Assembly: GCF_900015215.1 (NCBI RefSeq)
Contig: NZ_LN555523.1
Location: 1,802,381-1,866,380 of the forward strand
DNA length: 64,000 nucleotides
Source: Romboutsia ilealis
GTDB lineage: Bacteria > Bacillota > Clostridia > Peptostreptococcales > Peptostreptococcaceae
Reading direction: 5' to 3'
The translations under genes and the position numbers were made by a program. Shown here one piece after another: positions 63,526-64,000 of the stretch; positions within the stretch are counted from its first letter, which is position 1; each line of letters begins with the position of its first letter. The notes beneath the pieces were generated by a model that saw nothing but the letters and a program-made list of their open reading frames with translations, did no database searches and was not told the origin of the DNA.

Positions 63526-64000
63526 CTGATTTTAGTTCTTTTTGTAATTTTTTCAATGCTCGCTTCTCAATCCTAGATACATATGATCTTGATATCTCTA
63601 ATTTTTCAGCAATTTCTCTTTGTGTTTTATATCCACATGTAGTTAAACCATACCTTAATAGTACAATCTCTTTTTCCCTCTTAGTGAGTATTTTATCTAA
63701 TTGTTCATATAGTTTACTAATTTGAACCTTTAATTCTACTTGATCTAATATATAATCAATATCGGTACCTAAAACTTCAATAAGGCTAATCTCATTACCT
63801 TCTTTATCCATTCCTATAGGATCTTGAAGTGATACTTGCGCTTTATTCTTCTTATTAGTTCTAATATTCATAAGAATTTCATTTTCAATGCATTTAGATG
63901 CATAAGTTGCAAGTCTCGTACCTTTTTCTATATTATATGTCTCTATAGCCTTAATAAGCCCTATAGTACCTATAGATATTAAATCATCTTGATCTTCACT
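63509..64000 (-). CDS. sigK: RNA polymerase sigma factor SigK, C-terminal part (continues outside)
   Basis: SigK drives late mother-cell genes in sporulation. The visible 163 or so residues begin with [20 protein letters not shown] (region 2), continue with [18 protein letters not shown], then [20 protein letters not shown] and region 4 with [20 protein letters not shown]. The frame is unbroken to the stop at 63509. I recall that in Bacillus the skin element interrupts the gene about 130 codons from its end; that site is within the visible part and is intact here. The N-terminus, including any pro-sequence, lies outside. Confidence 0.92.
   Translation of the reverse strand, partial: SEDQDDLISIGTIGLIKAIETYNIEKGTRLATYASKCIENEILMNIRTNKKNKAQVSLQDPIGMDKEGNEISLIEVLGTDIDYILDQVELKVQISKLYEQLDKILTKREKEIVLLRYGLTTCGYKTQREIAEKLEISRSYVSRIEKRALKKLQKELKSEKSLI

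Noticed and set aside
1..64000. CRISPR arrays, tRNA and rRNA genes
   Set aside because: No regularly spaced repeats and no GC-rich cloverleaf-like or rRNA-like stretches were noticed in either strand.

Overview
The window is a very AT-rich, gene-dense stretch of a spore-forming Clostridia chromosome. Gene content and order (scpAB, dacF, rnj, fur, ruvX, ireB, alaS, mnmA, iscUSR, codY-topA-dprA, rnhB, rplS-trmD-rimM-khpA-rpsP-ffh-ylxM-ftsY-smc, rnc, efp, aroQ/aroK/aroE, sigK) match what I remember of Clostridioides difficile and its Peptostreptococcaceae relatives. No search was run, so the genus is open. Spore-related genes (ytfJ, dacF, a SASP-like gene, sigK) support a spore former. Almost everything lies on the minus strand; the plus-strand genes are short islands (YwaF-like protein, flavin reductase, YdjM-like protein, capA).

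Layout. 1-8.7 kb: a partial FAD/NAD oxidoreductase, a YwaF-like membrane protein, a broken marR, ytfJ, scpAB, an M50 protease, an acetyltransferase, dacF and a SASP-like gene. 8.7-16.9 kb: YlbF-like protein, RNase J, fur, an LCP protein, ruvX, an unrecognised 725-residue membrane protein and ireB. 16.9-23.6 kb: alaS behind an alanine-type T-box leader, then mnmA, iscU, iscS and iscR behind repeated ACTAGG boxes. 23.9-24.6 kb: an IS200-type element. 24.7-37.8 kb: ROK kinase, rarA, codY, topA, dprA, comM, yraN, capA, an FMN enzyme and rnhB. 38-39.2 kb: an IS630-type element, a 71-bp GC-rich repeat beside it, and a miniature relative of the pair at 14.2-14.4 kb. 39.2-54.3 kb: brnQ, rbgA, rplS/trmD/rimM, khpA/rpsP, ffh/ylxM, ftsY, smc, a radical SAM enzyme, rnc and efp. 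54.5-58.4 kb: aroQ, aroK and aroE with four prepilin-like genes between aroK and aroE, one with a frameshift in its leader. 58.4-63.3 kb: two adjacent sensor histidine kinases. 63.5 kb to the end: the 3' part of sigK.

How the genes work together. Most of the window is housekeeping: chromosome structure and segregation (Smc, ScpA, ScpB), SRP targeting (Ffh, YlxM, FtsY), tRNA and ribosome maturation (MnmA, TrmD, RimM, RbgA, RNase III, RNase J), Fe-S assembly under its own Rrf2 repressor, and DNA uptake and repair (DprA, ComM, RarA, RuvX).

The most interesting find is the kinase pair. The upstream protein has an intact ATP-binding domain but Tyr where the phosphorylatable His should be. The downstream protein keeps the His box but has lost the ATP-binding motifs. 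They look like two complementary halves of one split sensor kinase. Other points of interest are the IS630/miniature-element/GC-repeat arrangement next to terminator U-tracts, the frameshifted prepilin leader, the uninterrupted visible part of sigK, and two in-frame starts for L19.
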